Source: Agelas oroides (Eukaryota; Porifera; Demospongiae; Agelasida; Agelasidae). Taken from it: 64,000 nt of DNA. The position numbers and the translations under genes were made by a program. The stretch is from the NCBI GenBank assembly GCA_949130485.1, contig OX422183.1, positions 4,166,136-4,230,135 on the forward strand, written 5' to 3'. The stretch's first letter is position 1; each line of letters starts with the position of its first letter. The notes beneath the pieces are model-generated. The model searched no databases. It saw only the letters and a list, made by a program, of their open reading frames with translations, and was not told where the DNA came from. Shown here piece by piece: positions 19,177 to 30,556 of this stretch.

Positions 19177-19310
19177 GGAGGGACAGCTGCTGTGTGAAAT
19201 CAGACTATTGTCAACCAGGGTTTATGAATGAGGCAGACTGTGAGCTTGTGTCCAACACTACCGTCAACTGGGGGTCATGGGATGAGGCTGACTGGGAGGA
19301 GTTCTACTAG
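19177..19310 (+). CDS. Candidate orphan terminal exon, Cys- and acid-rich tail
   Basis: Acceptor TTCTTTGCAG at 19167-19176. The frame entered in phase 1 reads RDSCCVKSDYCQPGFMNEAD, continues with CELVSN, TTVNWGSWDEADW and EEFY, and stops at TAG (19308-19310). Phase 1 matches the exons of the death-domain gene 4 kb upstream. It could be an alternative last exon following the membrane exon at 14945. No exon between is recognised. Confidence 0.35.
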
Positions 19311-20034
19311 AAGTGCAAGGTGAGTAGGGGGAGAGTGAAGCTATAAAAGAAGCTTGGGAGGAATACCATATGGTGAAAAGTTTTGAGGACCATATTTTTT
19401 ATGCAGATTGACTATGAGAATCCACAGTTTGATAATGATTAAGTCATGGCCATTCCCTGCTTTACGAATAAGTGTAAAATCATTACCTTGAGGTTTACGG
19501 GAGGCATACTGGATACCAGAAGAGTCCAAAAAGGCTGGAGCTTGAGACGGTGGATCTCAGGAGTACACTGGTTGGTCTATAAAACTGCAGGAGTACACTG
19601 GTTGGTCTATAAAACTGCTGGTACCGTAGGCAGGCCCTCTTGTTTGTTGGCAAGAGACTTTGGAAACTTACCTGAAGACTGTTAATTGCATATTGGAATG
19701 GGCCTTCGTTTTAACTTCCTGTTGTTTCAATAATTCCTGTATACTTTTCACTGGTGGAACAACTGTAACTTATTTGCTTGTGTGCTTGAACTGGAGTATG
19801 GGTCAGTGGTGTTCAATATTGCAAGGGCTCAAATTTTTGCCTTTCACATGCATTGTCAGCAGTAAATAGTAATAGCGTTATATGATGTCATGGTAATTGA
19901 AAGTAGTAATTTGTACTTCAATCATAAGAGATTTTATATCAGTACCCACGTGATAAATGCCTTCCCTCTCCTTCCCTCTCCGTTTTGTAACTGCAAGCTA
20001 TCAGAATTTATATCAGTACCAGTGACATCACCCA

Positions 20035-20750
20035 CGTGATAAAGGGTGTCTCTAATCGCTGGACTGGAATATGGAACGGAACGATGGAATGGAAAATGGA
20101 ATGGAACTGTGAACATACACAGTTATAGCTAACTCGTGTAACTGGCACTGCTCAGTCTAGGTTGAACTACATGGCTGTTATCTCACCGCAGAAGCTTTAT
20201 GAGCAAGTACGGCATTGCCCACCGTCATGCTTCTATATCCTAGCATGATACCGTTGCTGGCTAATCATCAGATGCTTTGTTATTGTAGTCTTGCACAGCC
20301 AGACTCTCGAACGAAAGACAAGGGTCTGGCTTTGGAAGACTATAGCAGTATAGTTATAGTCTTCGTGGACAAACTTGAATGTGATGAGCGCTCGATCCTC
20401 AGTCTCTTCGCTTCGGTCTTTGTCTGTGCAACTTGATCCTCGGTCGCTCCTAGGTCTCACAACCTTAGTAGCAGTATTCCTTGACAGTAGTAAGTGTGGC
20501 TCCTATGCATGGTACTGTAGCTAGTCTTCGGGGACCGAGTTCTGACCGTGACATCATGGTACCAGACAAGGAAGAATGCTGGCAACATGCACTGGACTTG
20601 CTCATACAGCCTCTGCGGTGAGATAAGAGCCCTAGACACATAGTAGCTAGCTCAACCTTGAAGAACAGTGCTAGTTACACGAGTTAGCTGTAACTACATA
20701 CATTCACCGTTCCATTCCATATTCCATTCCAGCGATTCGAGACACCCACG
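20035..20750. repeat. Large foldback element, CCACGTGATAAA ends
   Basis: The left arm (about 20035-20230) and right arm (about 20570-20750) are imperfect inverted copies. Matching blocks: CACGTGATAAA...GCTGGACTGGAATATGG against CCATATTCCATTCCAGCG; AACTCGTGTAACTGGCACTG against CAGTGCTAGTTACACGAGTT; and CTCACCGCAGAAGC against a copy ending GCGGTGAG. Half-copies of the outer flank (CCTTCCCTCTCCGTTTTG) also occur in direct orientation at 19963 and 20818. Non-coding. Confidence 0.6.
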
Positions 20751-20942
20751 TGATAAACCAGATCTATCCTAAGTCTGGTCCTATTAATTCTAGGACAGAA
20801 AGAAGAAGATAAATGTCTTCCCTCTCCGTTTTGCATATTGCAACCTATCAAAAGCTGGACAGTGCTGGAAGTGAAACTACTTCTGTTAGGGTGTGTGTTA
20901 GACACTTGGCAGCACCAATTGCACAGGTGGGAGTTTTATGGG

Positions 20943-21960
20943 GGCTTCCTAGTGTGTGAAAGCCCTCCTTCTGAACTGAGAACCCTCCCAAGCGTTTGAT
21001 GGCTTCCTATTTGTTCTAGTTTGTCTGAGCTGGTTCTCTTGCTGCTCTGTGTGATCTGGAACAAAATCTGTGAATCAAGTGTCCCTGTGAAAGATAGGCT
21101 AAATGTCACTTGGAAGACTCTGAGTTTGCCACTTCAGATCTTGTGCAATTACTCATAGTGTATGATCAGTACATGTATTCAAATTTTTGGTAGCAACATG
21201 GAGGAGTTGGACTAACCCAGAAGGTGGGACCACTGAAGCCAAACACTGCATTATTAGGCTTCCTAGTGTGTGAAAGCCCTCCCTCTATACTGAAAACCCT
21301 CCCAAGCAGTTAGATGGCTTCCTGTTCTTGCTTTGTGCACAAAATCTGATTATGTTCAGTCTACTGTCTGTGAACCCCTGGTCCTTGTGAAAGGGAAGGC
21401 TAAATGCTATTCAGATTCACTTGGAAGACTAGTCTCGTGCCCAGACCCCACCCTCTCACGAAGAAAAGGGTCTGGTGACCATTGAGTGATTTCTTGGTTG
21501 TGCCGAGTCAGCAGTCTTGATACTGAACAACCCAATGAAATAGCGCTACGTCATGCAACCATGTGCTCGATCGACCGACCGTCCTATTCGTAGTCTCGTG
21601 CCCAGACCCCACCCTCGCCGCTGTTGCGCTACTCAAGTCACATGACTAATGGCATTTTGCTGACTCGGCACAACCAAGAAATCGCTCAATGGTCACCAGA
21701 CCCTTTTCCTCGTGAGAGGGTGGGGTCTGGGCATAAGACTATTGGAAGACTGGGTGTCATTTCATTTCACATATCTTGTGCAATTACATGATTACTCAGC
21801 ATGTATGATAGTTTCAAGTGGGAATTTTTTAATCTTCAAGTTGATGCCATTAGAACATCTCGATTTCTTGTTGGTAACAGTAGTGACATGGAAGAGTCTG
21901 ACAAACCCCAGAAGGTCGACCACTACGTCAGAAGGAAGCCAAACACTGCATCATTAGGAT
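20943..21960. repeat. Tandem segmental duplication, second copy carrying a MITE
   Basis: Copy 1 (about 20943-21257) and copy 2 (about 21258-21960) share GGCTTCCTAGTGTGTGAAAG, the TTGGAAGAC site and a closing block CCAAACACTGCAT(T/C)ATTAGG. Copy 2 is longer mainly by the 312-bp element at 21430-21741. A further weak relative lies near 22670. No ORF is supported. Confidence 0.65.
21430..21741. mobile_element. 312-bp MITE, 9-bp target duplication
   Basis: It has inverted ends of about 80 bp (TAGTCTCGTGCCCAGACCCC... and ...GGGGTCTGGGCATAAGACTA). The flanking repeat TTGGAAGAC lies at 21421-21429 and 21742-21750. The paralogous segment near 21110-21120 has a single TTGGAAGAC, i.e. an empty site. 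A second partial left end sits inside at about 21594. No coding capacity. Confidence 0.85.
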
Positions 21961-22297
21961 AGGCTGTGTGCAGCAATTTGTGTTGCGGGATGGTTTACTA
22001 AAGTAGTACATTTAACCCGTGACAGCAATTTTACGTCACTGATATTAACGGCGACAGCTGTTTGGACAATCAACATTACCACTCGGAAGTCAAAGTGTCA
22101 AGCATTAGGATTTTACCCTTGATATTTTTGGACTCTTCTTTGTCCTCTTACTTCTTCGCGCGGTAGTGACCCGAATGTAACGTAGACGTATATATATGCC
22201 TATTGCGTTCAAAGAGCTAAGAAAGTGGAAGCTGTTGGCACACTGCTCAGTCCCTGAACTTTAGAGTAGTAGGTGTGCTTCATTCCTGGTGAAAACG

Positions 22298-22390
22298 GGA
22301 GGGAGATAGAGGCAGGAAGAGACAGGGAGAGATAGAGGCAGGAAGAGGCAGGGAGAGATAAAGGCAGGAAGAGACGGGGACAGGGTAGCT
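22298..22390 (+). repeat. Purine-rich minisatellite
   Basis: Repeats of GGAGAGATAGAGGCAGGAAG with spacers, about three copies. Confidence 0.7.
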
Positions 22391-22796
22391 AGATAGGTAA
22401 GTACATGTGGTGGTGGGAATAGTTTCTAATTACTTTACAATGTTGTTACACCCATACTGGGTCTAGTAAGATTGCCTAGTGAACGTACGGGTTGTACGGT
22501 CACCAGTCTAGTCATCAGACCACAGTAAAGAGGAATTGTAGGTTGTGTCACTGTTCACTGACCATGCCCCCCTTGACCAGTGGCCATCATTGCACCTCCC
22601 TCGTCACTATCGTCATCTGTGAAATGTTATGAGAAATGAACAGACACAGTTTTAGAGGAGCCGCTTAGATGCATGAAAGCTGTCCCATGCCTTTAATGGC
22701 TTCCCTTTTGTGTTTGGCTGGCTTGTTGTTGAATGTTGATAAACTGAGGCTACCTGATTATGTAGATGTCAGTTCTTATGTATGAGTGAATAATAA

Positions 22797-23600
22797 TGAA
22801 AGGCACTGAAGTGCCAAACCCTCGGCGCAGCAGTGCATGTGATTGTACTTGTGTGTTAACTAGAATCGATCACTGTCTCGTGAACAATAGAAGCTGTCAT
22901 GCTTGCCAGATGTGTTCGGTTCTGTTCTTACCTGTGCAAAGTCTGCTCACGTGTTTCAGAAACTCTTACTCGTTTTGCGGACTTTGTCTCTCTCTTTCCC
23001 CACTAATAACCCTTCCTCAGACAGTAAGGCGTTTCTACGTTTCATTGCGTTCTCAGGCTCCCCAACAGCAGTACACTGTGCTTTCCTTTCTTCGATGCGA
23101 AGGCATGGCAACAGTCACAAACTGGCCTCTTCATGTGCACCACGGTATTACACTGTGGGCATACCTTTCTCAGACGCATAGACCTATTGCACTCCATTGC
23201 ATGCACTACGGTATTACACTGTGGGCATACCTTTCTGAACCTCTCGTAAAAGACAGTCACAAACGTTCGACGGAAAACACTATACCGCGTGCTCCAAGTC
23301 ACGTGATCACACATTACCGCTACGTACGTGTTACGGAGAGGTATACGGAAACATTGCACGTGAAGAAAATGGCTGACTTAGTCGCCGTAAGTTTATAAGT
23401 TAACGCTTCTAACTTTTGAACCAGTTTTAGAGAAAACGGCTTTTTAATTTTACTGCATTTTCCGCGCTGTAGCCGCTGATACCTATCGTTGAACGCCTAA
23501 AAGCGCGAGAAGGCAGAATAGAGAAAACAGACACACACACACAGACACACAGGACAACTACTGTAACCCTCGAGCATGCGCGCTGAGGGTTAATTACCTG
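22797..23600 (-). repeat. Dispersed repeat with CPQC zinc-ribbon-like coding remnant
   Basis: It shares blocks with 55130-56275: the AAAGGCACTG...GTGCCAAACCCTCGGC segment, and a common end (ACAGACACACAGACACACAG, ACTGTAACCCTCG, AGGGTTAATTA). On the minus strand a short frame reads RKVCPQCNTVVH twice (a 68-bp tandem duplication, 23140-23243), then VCDCCHAFASKK, a Cys pattern like a zinc ribbon. The gene is decayed or only an exon; its function is not recognised. Confidence 0.5.
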
Positions 23601-23760
23601 TCCATGTTACAAGGCTGGCGTAGGTAATTCTACGGTAGTGAAAAGTTAACAGCAATGTAAACAGTAATTTAAGTCCAAAGGTAAGTACACAAGTCAGGGT
23701 TGTTTGGCTAATTCCTTTCAGCTAAAAGTTGTTGAGGTGTGCAGTGACCTTTTAACCGAT
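23590..23760. repeat. Dispersed repeat, second copy at 54408-54552
   Basis: ATTACCTGTCCATGTTACAA, GGCGTAGGTAATTCTAC and GTCAGGGTTGTTTGGCT occur in the same order at both places. A following block (ACACTAAGTTCATTGGAAT) is shared with about 52722-52742. Confidence 0.7.
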
Positions 23761-24039
23761 TATACACTAAGTTCATTGGAATGTAATTAACCTCATATGT
23801 GGAAAATTTTGGTGTCATGTGAGGTCAACATTATAAAAACTTCTATCTAAAATTTTAAGCATCTGAAATGTAAAACAAAACTCTACAGATGGAGGAATAC
23901 AGATGGAGAAAGGTTCTACATGGTTAATTTGTACATACCCATATAGAAAAAACTAGGTTGTAACAACCTTGTAACAACCTTGTAACAACCATGGCACAAC
24001 CTTACATGCATGTTACAACCTTGTTGTGAGATTGTGTAT

Positions 24040-24240
24040 AGGTTGTGAGCAGACTGTTGAATAATTACAAGTTAGACACAACCTTGTAGAGAGGTTGTGT
24101 ATAGGTTGTGAGCAGACTGTTGAATAATTACAAGTTAGACACAACCTTGTGGAGAGGTTGTTGGTAACTGTGTATAGGTTGTGAGCAGACTGTTGAATAA
24201 TTACAAGTTAGACACAACCTTGTGAAGAGATTGTAGTCTA
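24040..24240 (+). repeat. About 65-bp tandem repeat in the left end of the 5.3-kb element
   Basis: GTGTATAGGTTGTGAGCAGA, TGTTGAATAATTACAAGTTA and GACACAACCTTGT recur three times. Confidence 0.85.
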
Positions 24241-24649
24241 CACGCACAGGTTCATTACAAGGTTGTAAATGGATTGTGGTTATGTGCACAACTTTGTGAA
24301 TGGATTGTTATATAGTTTGAAATAATCACGACATTGTGTATCATCACAACATTGCAGCATACCATAAAATATCAATACAGGACAATATTGTTATAGTCAT
24401 TTGTAGGCAGACGCCAGTTGTTTCTTATGCTAGCAGCAGCACTACTTGTTTCCATTGCAGTCTTCACAATCTTGCCAGTTGTGGTTGCAAATGCAAGTTT
24501 GATAAAAGGACATGATATGATTAATCTGTTCTCGATGTTTAAAAGCTGTTAGCTTTTTCTAACAAGCTCACATCGATAAGCATCTAACATGAGCCTTTTC
24601 CTAAACTCAAGCAAAGAGTTAGCTATATGCACTGTCAGGATTGGCAAAA

Positions 24650-24856
24650 GTCATCTCAACAACATCCAAATCAACCTCAAGTTCTTCATCAGTGTTCTTT
24701 GCCATTTCATTTCTGCATCAGGTGATGATGGGACACTTCCTACATATGTGATTGCAGGTTTAGCATTTGGTGTAAATTTCAGCTTGTGTTTAGCTTTCTG
24801 ATGCTTCCTCTGTTCTATTTTCATCTGCTTTCCCATCTTGATGCAGACAACAGCTC
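24650..24856 (-). CDS. Candidate exon inside the 5.3-kb element
   Basis: On the minus strand, a possible acceptor CTATTACAG precedes GCTGTTGTCTGC. The frame gives KMGKQMKIEQRKHQKAKHKL, then FTPNAKPAITYVGSVPSSPD. The next frame gives TDEELEVDLDVVEMTFANPD and ends at a stop. It looks coding, with a shift or small intron near 24705. The family is not recognised. A Lys-rich N-terminal and acidic C-terminal character is all that can be said. Confidence 0.35.
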
Positions 24857-24999
24857 TGTAATAGGGGAATTTAGAGGAAATAATAATAACTACAGCAACA
24901 ACTATATTCTCTCCTCCCAATTTCAGGTGTACTTCATCTTAAGTTGCACCTTCTAAGCCACTTCAAGTACTGTAAGGTGAAGCACAAAGCATGAGTGCA

Positions 25000-25265
25000 A
25001 CGCATCAGACTGACAGTTGTACCACCACAAAGTCTAACACATCAGTCACAAGACCACAAAGTTCGACCCATCAGACTGACGGTCACATGACCACAAAGTC
25101 TGACACATCAGACGGACGGTCACATGACCACAAAGTCCAACACAGCAGATCGACTGACAGTCACATGACCACACAAAGTCCAACACATCAGACTGACAGT
25201 CACAAGACCAAGAAGTTCAACACATCGGACTGACAGTCACAAGACCAAAAAGTCCAATGCATCAG
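25000..25265 (+). repeat. Tandem repeat, about 37-40 bp units
   Basis: Units of the form CACATCAGACTGACAGTCAC plus ATGACCACAAAGTC, about seven diverged copies. The short ORF across it is a by-product. Confidence 0.8.
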
Positions 25266-25818
25266 GGGGACTGACCAAATTTTAATGCCACCCGAATGTA
25301 TGCTGAAACCCCACTAGCCAACCAACCTCAACATGGATGGCTTTTAGTATCAGAGACAGTATCACGAAGCATTTCCCGTATGTATTGAAGTTATCAAATG
25401 CAATCCCATACTACTGTTGGTTGCATCTGGCTTGTCACACAAGGTAGCTAGCTACATATACTAAACCCGTGTAAAGTTTATTAAACAAGAAGGTAACCTA
25501 CAGTGCACATTAATCCGCCTTACAACAAAATAGGTGGCAGATGATAACCCACTGGGATATGTTACTTTCAAGCTGGTTCCGTTCTTTCCAGAAAGTTGGA
25601 CTATGAGCATGACAGGCTAAGGCCGGCTGTAGCCAGCTGCGCGGCGCCGGTGCGCTTAGACCACACCCACTCCGGGCTGTTAAAGGCAGCACGCATGCGC
25701 AAATTTGGCAGCACGCGCTTGCGACAGCTGCTTGCAGTGAAGCTGACAGCTGCGGCTGCCTTCAGTAAGAGCCACACGTCGGACACGATCGACGTGCTGC
25801 CATATCATCGAAGGCTAA

Positions 25819-25992
25819 GCGATCGTGAATACAGCGCAGAAGACGCCTACGAAGTTTGTTCTTGTCCGTTGGTTGTCCGACGAAACTGAAGGTGTGATTC
25901 CCCTCTCCGCCACAAAAGGCGCTGCGCATATTGATGATGAAGAGGAACAGGACGTTGTACAAGGCTGTACTCCGAAGGATCCAGGAGTAAAG
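25819..25992 (+). CDS. Candidate first coding exon, KFVLVRWLSDETEGVIPLS
   Basis: The frame opens after TAA at 25816-25818 and ends at AAG|GTAATA (25993). It reads TPTKFVLVRWLSDETEGVIP, LSATKGAAHIDDEEEQDVVQ and PKDPGVK. The pattern V-x-W plus acidic turn plus IPLS resembles the N-terminal exon of the BEN gene at 39443 (VVHFDEDDCIARIP). That suggests a similar accessory gene in this element. There is no ATG in frame, so the start is unresolved. Confidence 0.35.
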
Positions 25993-26070
25993 GTAATAGT
26001 ATAATTACATAAGGGGAAGATAAAATTTGCTTCTCCATGGCCGACTTGCACGATAGATTTCCATTAATAG

Positions 26071-26180
26071 CAGAACGTTAGCATCCGTAAGCTATACAGT
26101 GATTTATATGGTTAGGGTGGGGGTAGGGTTGGGTTAGGGCTGGTATAAATACCGTATAGCATACGGATGCTAATGTTCTG
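26071..26180. repeat. 110-bp MITE with TTAGGG-like centre
   Basis: CAGAACGTTAGCATCCGTA at 26071 is inverted at 26162-26180 (TACGGATGCTAATGTTCTG). The centre holds GGTTAGGGTGGGGGTAGGG, then TTGGGTTAGGG. Confidence 0.75.
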
Positions 26181-27265
26181 TCGTTAACGGCTTGTGCACG
26201 ATAGGATCACGTTGGCACGCCCCTAGCCCTCTGGGGGTCAGGTTCTTCTCGTTCTCCATACAAAATGTATGGAAAATGACCGCCGTGGTTGATAAAATAG
26301 CTTGCTGCTCATGCACAGCGTGTCCTTCAGCCATCATTTTGAGATTATCGTGGAGACTAAAAGCTTTGCCACAGTATATAGCTAATGTGTTAAAGTGCTT
26401 CGTACGCGGCACAAATATGGCAAATTCTGTTGACAGGATGCTGGAACATCAGCTAAATCGGCTAAAAACTGACTTAAACAGCTTCTGCTTTGACAGCTAG
26501 AGAAAATGTTCCCTTTATTGCATAGCAGAACACTCAAGTTCCTGAGGTGAAAATACTGTCACGGAGCCATGGCCACCATAGACCTACCCTCAAATTTTAA
26601 TGACTCACACATATGAAATACACATGCCCACACAACTATAAGTACTGTGCCTACAAGTACTTTTTCTTGCAGTGGTCCACAGAAGCTAGAACGTTCAATC
26701 ATAACTCAGGTCTGTGATCTTTGTCAACCTGCTCATGGATGGTCAGTTGCTGCACTCTGTCCACTGTGATGATAACTCTGTTTCATCAGGAAATGAGAAT
26801 ACCTACATAGACACAATGACATCTTTAAAGTAGCATGCATGCAGTGGGTATTATCATTTTTATTGCGGATGACTCCACACAGAAACTTTAATGCCAGCAG
26901 TAACTAGCTAGATTTAAGTGCTGTTTGTACAGCAGCTGGAACTAGCTTTATCCCCCTACGCCCGCCCATTAATAATGTGCACACAAAGCTAGTAGCCAAG
27001 TTTTTCATGGCTTTTGGCTCACCTGAGTTGGCTGGCATTCCATGATTGGCTCAAATAGTGTTCATGGTCACAGACAATCCCCAACAGAACAGCCACAAAT
27101 AGTCTATAGGTTCCATCCATCGTCTTTGTACCGTGCTGTTCGCACTCTCCATTCATTTTCTATGGCAATTTCACAGACCCTGATCCCCAGCTGTATCACG
27201 TGATTTTCTATCATGCAAGTCGGCCATTCCTCTATATGTTTGGTTGTATACTTTACTTAATTAAC

Positions 27266-27651
27266 TACCTTATTTCCTTGATTACTTCCCGTGGGTACTA
27301 GACCGTACTTACCCACGGGTACAATACCAGGGCGGGAACAAAACGAGGGCGGGTTCAATTAATTTCAGCCAAGTCCGGCGTGCACTCCAGTCGCGCATGT
27401 GCGCCATCGAAATGCACACGACTTGACATCTTTGTACAGCACAAATACTAGGTACATACAGTGCAGTAAAGTACGTGAGTACAGACCGGCTAGACAAGTG
27501 ATCTGAGTCATCCAAGTTGTCCTCGTTGCCAGCAATGAGTGTGGCTGTGTAACCGTGTGGGAACTAATCAAGGGCTTTCTTCAGCTCAAGCGTGCTCTCG
27601 GGTGTGCGGGGTTAATTCAAGGGCGGGAAAAAAATCAAGGAAATACGGTAA
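27266..27651. repeat. Foldback element with ATTTCCTTGAT ends
   Basis: The left end CTTATTTCCTTGATTACTTC and right end GGGAAAAAAATCAAGGAAAT plus ACGG are inverse. The interior also has GGGCGGGAACAAAA and GGGCGGGAAAAAA copies. Short minus-strand ORFs inside have no support. Confidence 0.6.
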
Positions 27652-27699
27652 CTCGGATCTGTTTACAGCTTCATCAAAATCAGCCAATTTACAATCTAT

Positions 27700-28221
27700 T
27701 ACCGTAGTTTCGTGAAAGAGCGTCCACCCCCTACTTTTGGCCCAATTTCCTGTATAGGGTCAAAGTTTGTTCGAATGATCGCCCACCCTGGAGCGAGTAT
27801 CGCGTGGCTAATGAGTGCACATGTGGAGTTTGAGAAGCACATCCCCAAGCACTATGCATATCTGAGGTAAGAAACTTCGTGTGTTATACTTCACTGAAGG
27901 TTACTACAAAGCAGCTTTGCGTAGACAAACATAGCTAACGCGGTGCGCACCGCGAGGTAAACTATGCTTACATCAGTGGTGCCGTTCAGAGTGTTATGTG
28001 CCGTCAGGACGTAACTTCAAAGCTGCTGGTGGTTCCGATGTATGTTATTGCTTGTCCAATTATTTGCTTCAAGCCGAATTCAAGGGCATCGAGTCACTGT
28101 AAACACGAAAGGGCGCTCCTTTGTGATTAAATCCGAAAGCATTCGAAAGAGCACACACCCCCCTCTCTGGCGGACTTGTAAGGTGCTTCACCCATGGGTG
28201 CTCTTTCATGAGACTACGGTA
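27700..28221. repeat. Foldback element with TACCGTAG ends
   Basis: TACCGTAGTTTCGTGAAAGA plus GCG at 27700 is inverted at 28199-28221 (CTCTTTCATGAGACTACGGT plus A). Confidence 0.65.
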
Positions 28222-29773
28222 CTTTTAGCTACCTGAAATGCTGTTTACTCCCTGCATGCGTTTAAGGAAAAGCTTCATGTTTGGCAAGCTACCTCTTAAT
28301 TGGCCCATTGACAATGCATGCAGGGAGGATTTAAGTAGGAATTTTACACTGCATGGCAGCATTTTAAAATTCTAATTTTGCTTGTTCTAAACAGGGCATG
28401 TGTGCAGTCATCCCACCCTGTTGCCAAGAGCTTCCTTGTCAACACTATCAATGACAAGTGTGCCAACTGTTGCAGAAAGTAGCTTTAAGCTATAATTAGA
28501 CATTACATGTGTATAAGTACAGACAGTGATGCTTTTAAATAATGTCCCTTTACCCTTTGTTGTGCCCACATGCGCCCAAAGTTTTAAAGTATACATGTAC
28601 AGCTACAGTGGTAGTAAAGAGCCAGAAGCTAATTAACTTGGAAGTGCATACAGGCACTCTCTTTAAACGTTTGTGATAGATACACTTAAGCAGGTTTGTT
28701 TTCAACCAAGTTAATACGAATGTCTGAACTCAGCTAGTTTATAAGTTTCTCTCGTGAGCATGTGATTGATTTCTGATCATGCATGCGCATAAGAGGTAAA
28801 GGGTAAAGGGTATGTCATGTGCTGTATCCATACATCGTAGATAATTTATGTACATACTATGTGATTATTTTACCATCTGGTTGTTTTGCATGTGAAGTAT
28901 ACTGATCGATACACCTATGTTTACAAGCATGTAGCAAGGTTGTACCAACCCTGCAGGAATCACCTGCTTATTTACAACCTTGTGACTACCTTGTTACAAC
29001 CTTGTTACAACCTTGTTACAACCTTGAAACCAGCTAGCGGGCGTGACAAATCCAGGGTTTGGACAACCTTCTGGCAAGGTTGTCACAACCTTGTCACAAC
29101 CTTGTACCAACCATGCGACAACCTTGTTCCAACCTTGCCACTACCTTGTAGCCAGGTTGTTACAAGGTTGGTACAAGCTGGCTGTACTACCTTGTGACAA
29201 GGTTGTCACAACCTAGTTTTTTCTATATGGGTAGGTAAGTTGTTACGAAGCATACAGTACCGCTTTGCGGGGAACGCTTACTTGTTGATAGTTGCGTGTA
29301 GCGTCTTTGGCTTTTCTCATTGACAGCAAGGCGCAATACCAGAGCTGCTTTGATATGTATAAAGCCTAAGGTCCACTGCACCTTCGTAGGTAGCGTTGTG
29401 TCTCTGCTTACAGGCGTTGAGAAGAAAACGTGGCTAATAAGTGACTTTTGCGATCGCCAACCATCATGGCTTCTGGCATTCTGATTCAGAATCACTACGC
29501 TCTGCCCCTTGAGGGCTTCTAGACCAATCCGCACATATTACTAGGGGAGGACCAGATATCAAAGCTGTTGCTAATAGCCTACGGCTGTGATAACACTCAA
29601 CTGCAGCTGTGACACGTATACGCGTTACCGCATGTAGTGCATTGTTCCTTGGTGACGCGTATACGCGTCTATTGCGTATAATCGGTTAAAGTGTAGGTGG
29701 ATCGCTTGTACAGGATATGGTAGTGCACTAATGTGCAGTGGATTCAAGAACACCATGAAATCAAGAGAGTTAC

Positions 29774-30556
29774 TAGCCTCGTACCCAGGCTCTTTGTAGG
29801 CGGGGAGGGAAAGAGCCTGGTATCTACTGTTCGCGCATGCGTGTAATTATCCCCTGCTGAACACATGTTCAGGCAATAGTGGGAGGGGAACGCGTAATAC
29901 TTATCCATGTGATTTATAGTGTGACGTACAATCATAATTTAGCAAGTACTAGTATAGTAACGTGTTGCGAAGAGCAAAACAACTACACTACAACGAATAG
30001 CGATTTTTGAAAATTTCGTTGAAATAGTTTTGTGAATTTGCTGCACGCGCACACTGCACGCCACGTGTCAAAAATGTTCGTTGAAATATTTTCGCATACG
30101 GTTGAAAATTCGCGAAATTCACGAAATTAAAGACCCACGAAAATTTAGTGCTATATGGTACACTACAACCAGCGTTACACCGCCCTGAAATTCTTGCTAA
30201 CAGTCTATAACACTTCGTATCACACAGACTTACCAGGCAGTGAGCCGTTAGTCGCGTATTTCCCCAAGCAAATGTCCAAACTGGAAGCTACCTGTACTTT
30301 CATATCAGAAGTACCTAGCTGTTGGAGGTAGCTGGAGGCCGCAGGAGTACGAACGATTGAAAGACTTTCATTGTTGGTCAGAAAATGTGCGGATGATGTA
30401 GCGGTAAGTATACGTTCTGACGTCACGGTTGTACGGATATAACACGATAGTTTCCGATTTCCCAAGATTTCTGGGAAATTAAGCGCATGCGCAAACAGTG
30501 GAGTGGATACCAGGCTCTCTTTCTCCCCGCCCACCGAGAGCCTGGATATGAGGCTA
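29774..30556. mobile_element. 783-bp MITE, 9-bp target duplication
   Basis: The ends TAGCCTCGTACCCAGGCTCT and AGAGCCTGGATATGAGGCTA are inverse; about 70 bp of termini match. GAGAGTTAC is duplicated at 29765-29773 and 30557-30565. The paralogous repeat at 54830-54850 has one related site (GGGAGCTGC) and no insertion. No transposase inside. Confidence 0.9.
29995..30160. repeat. Nested GAAAATTTCG-type MITE
   Basis: TTTTGAAAATTTCGTTGAAA on the left and CCCACGAAAATTTAGTGCTA plus TATGGTA on the right resemble the ends of the element at 58433-58830. Confidence 0.45.

Larger units (their letters stand above)
23940..29229. mobile_element. Candidate 5.3-kb transposon with CAACCTTGT subterminal arrays
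   Basis: CCCATATAGAAAAAACTAGG at 23940 reappears in exact inverse at about 29210-29229. Both ends carry dense GGTTGT/ACAACC words: 23955-24300 and 28930-29215. Outside bases are TA on both sides, compatible with a 2-bp target duplication. No known transposase is recognised inside. Coding-like pieces lie at 24856-24650 (minus) and 25819-25992 (plus), and several smaller foldbacks are nested within. The two ends could also be separate small elements lying in opposite orientation. Confidence 0.5.

Noticed and set aside
26101-26135. Interstitial telomere
   Set aside because: Only two or three TTAGGG-like words, not a regular array, and they sit inside a MITE.
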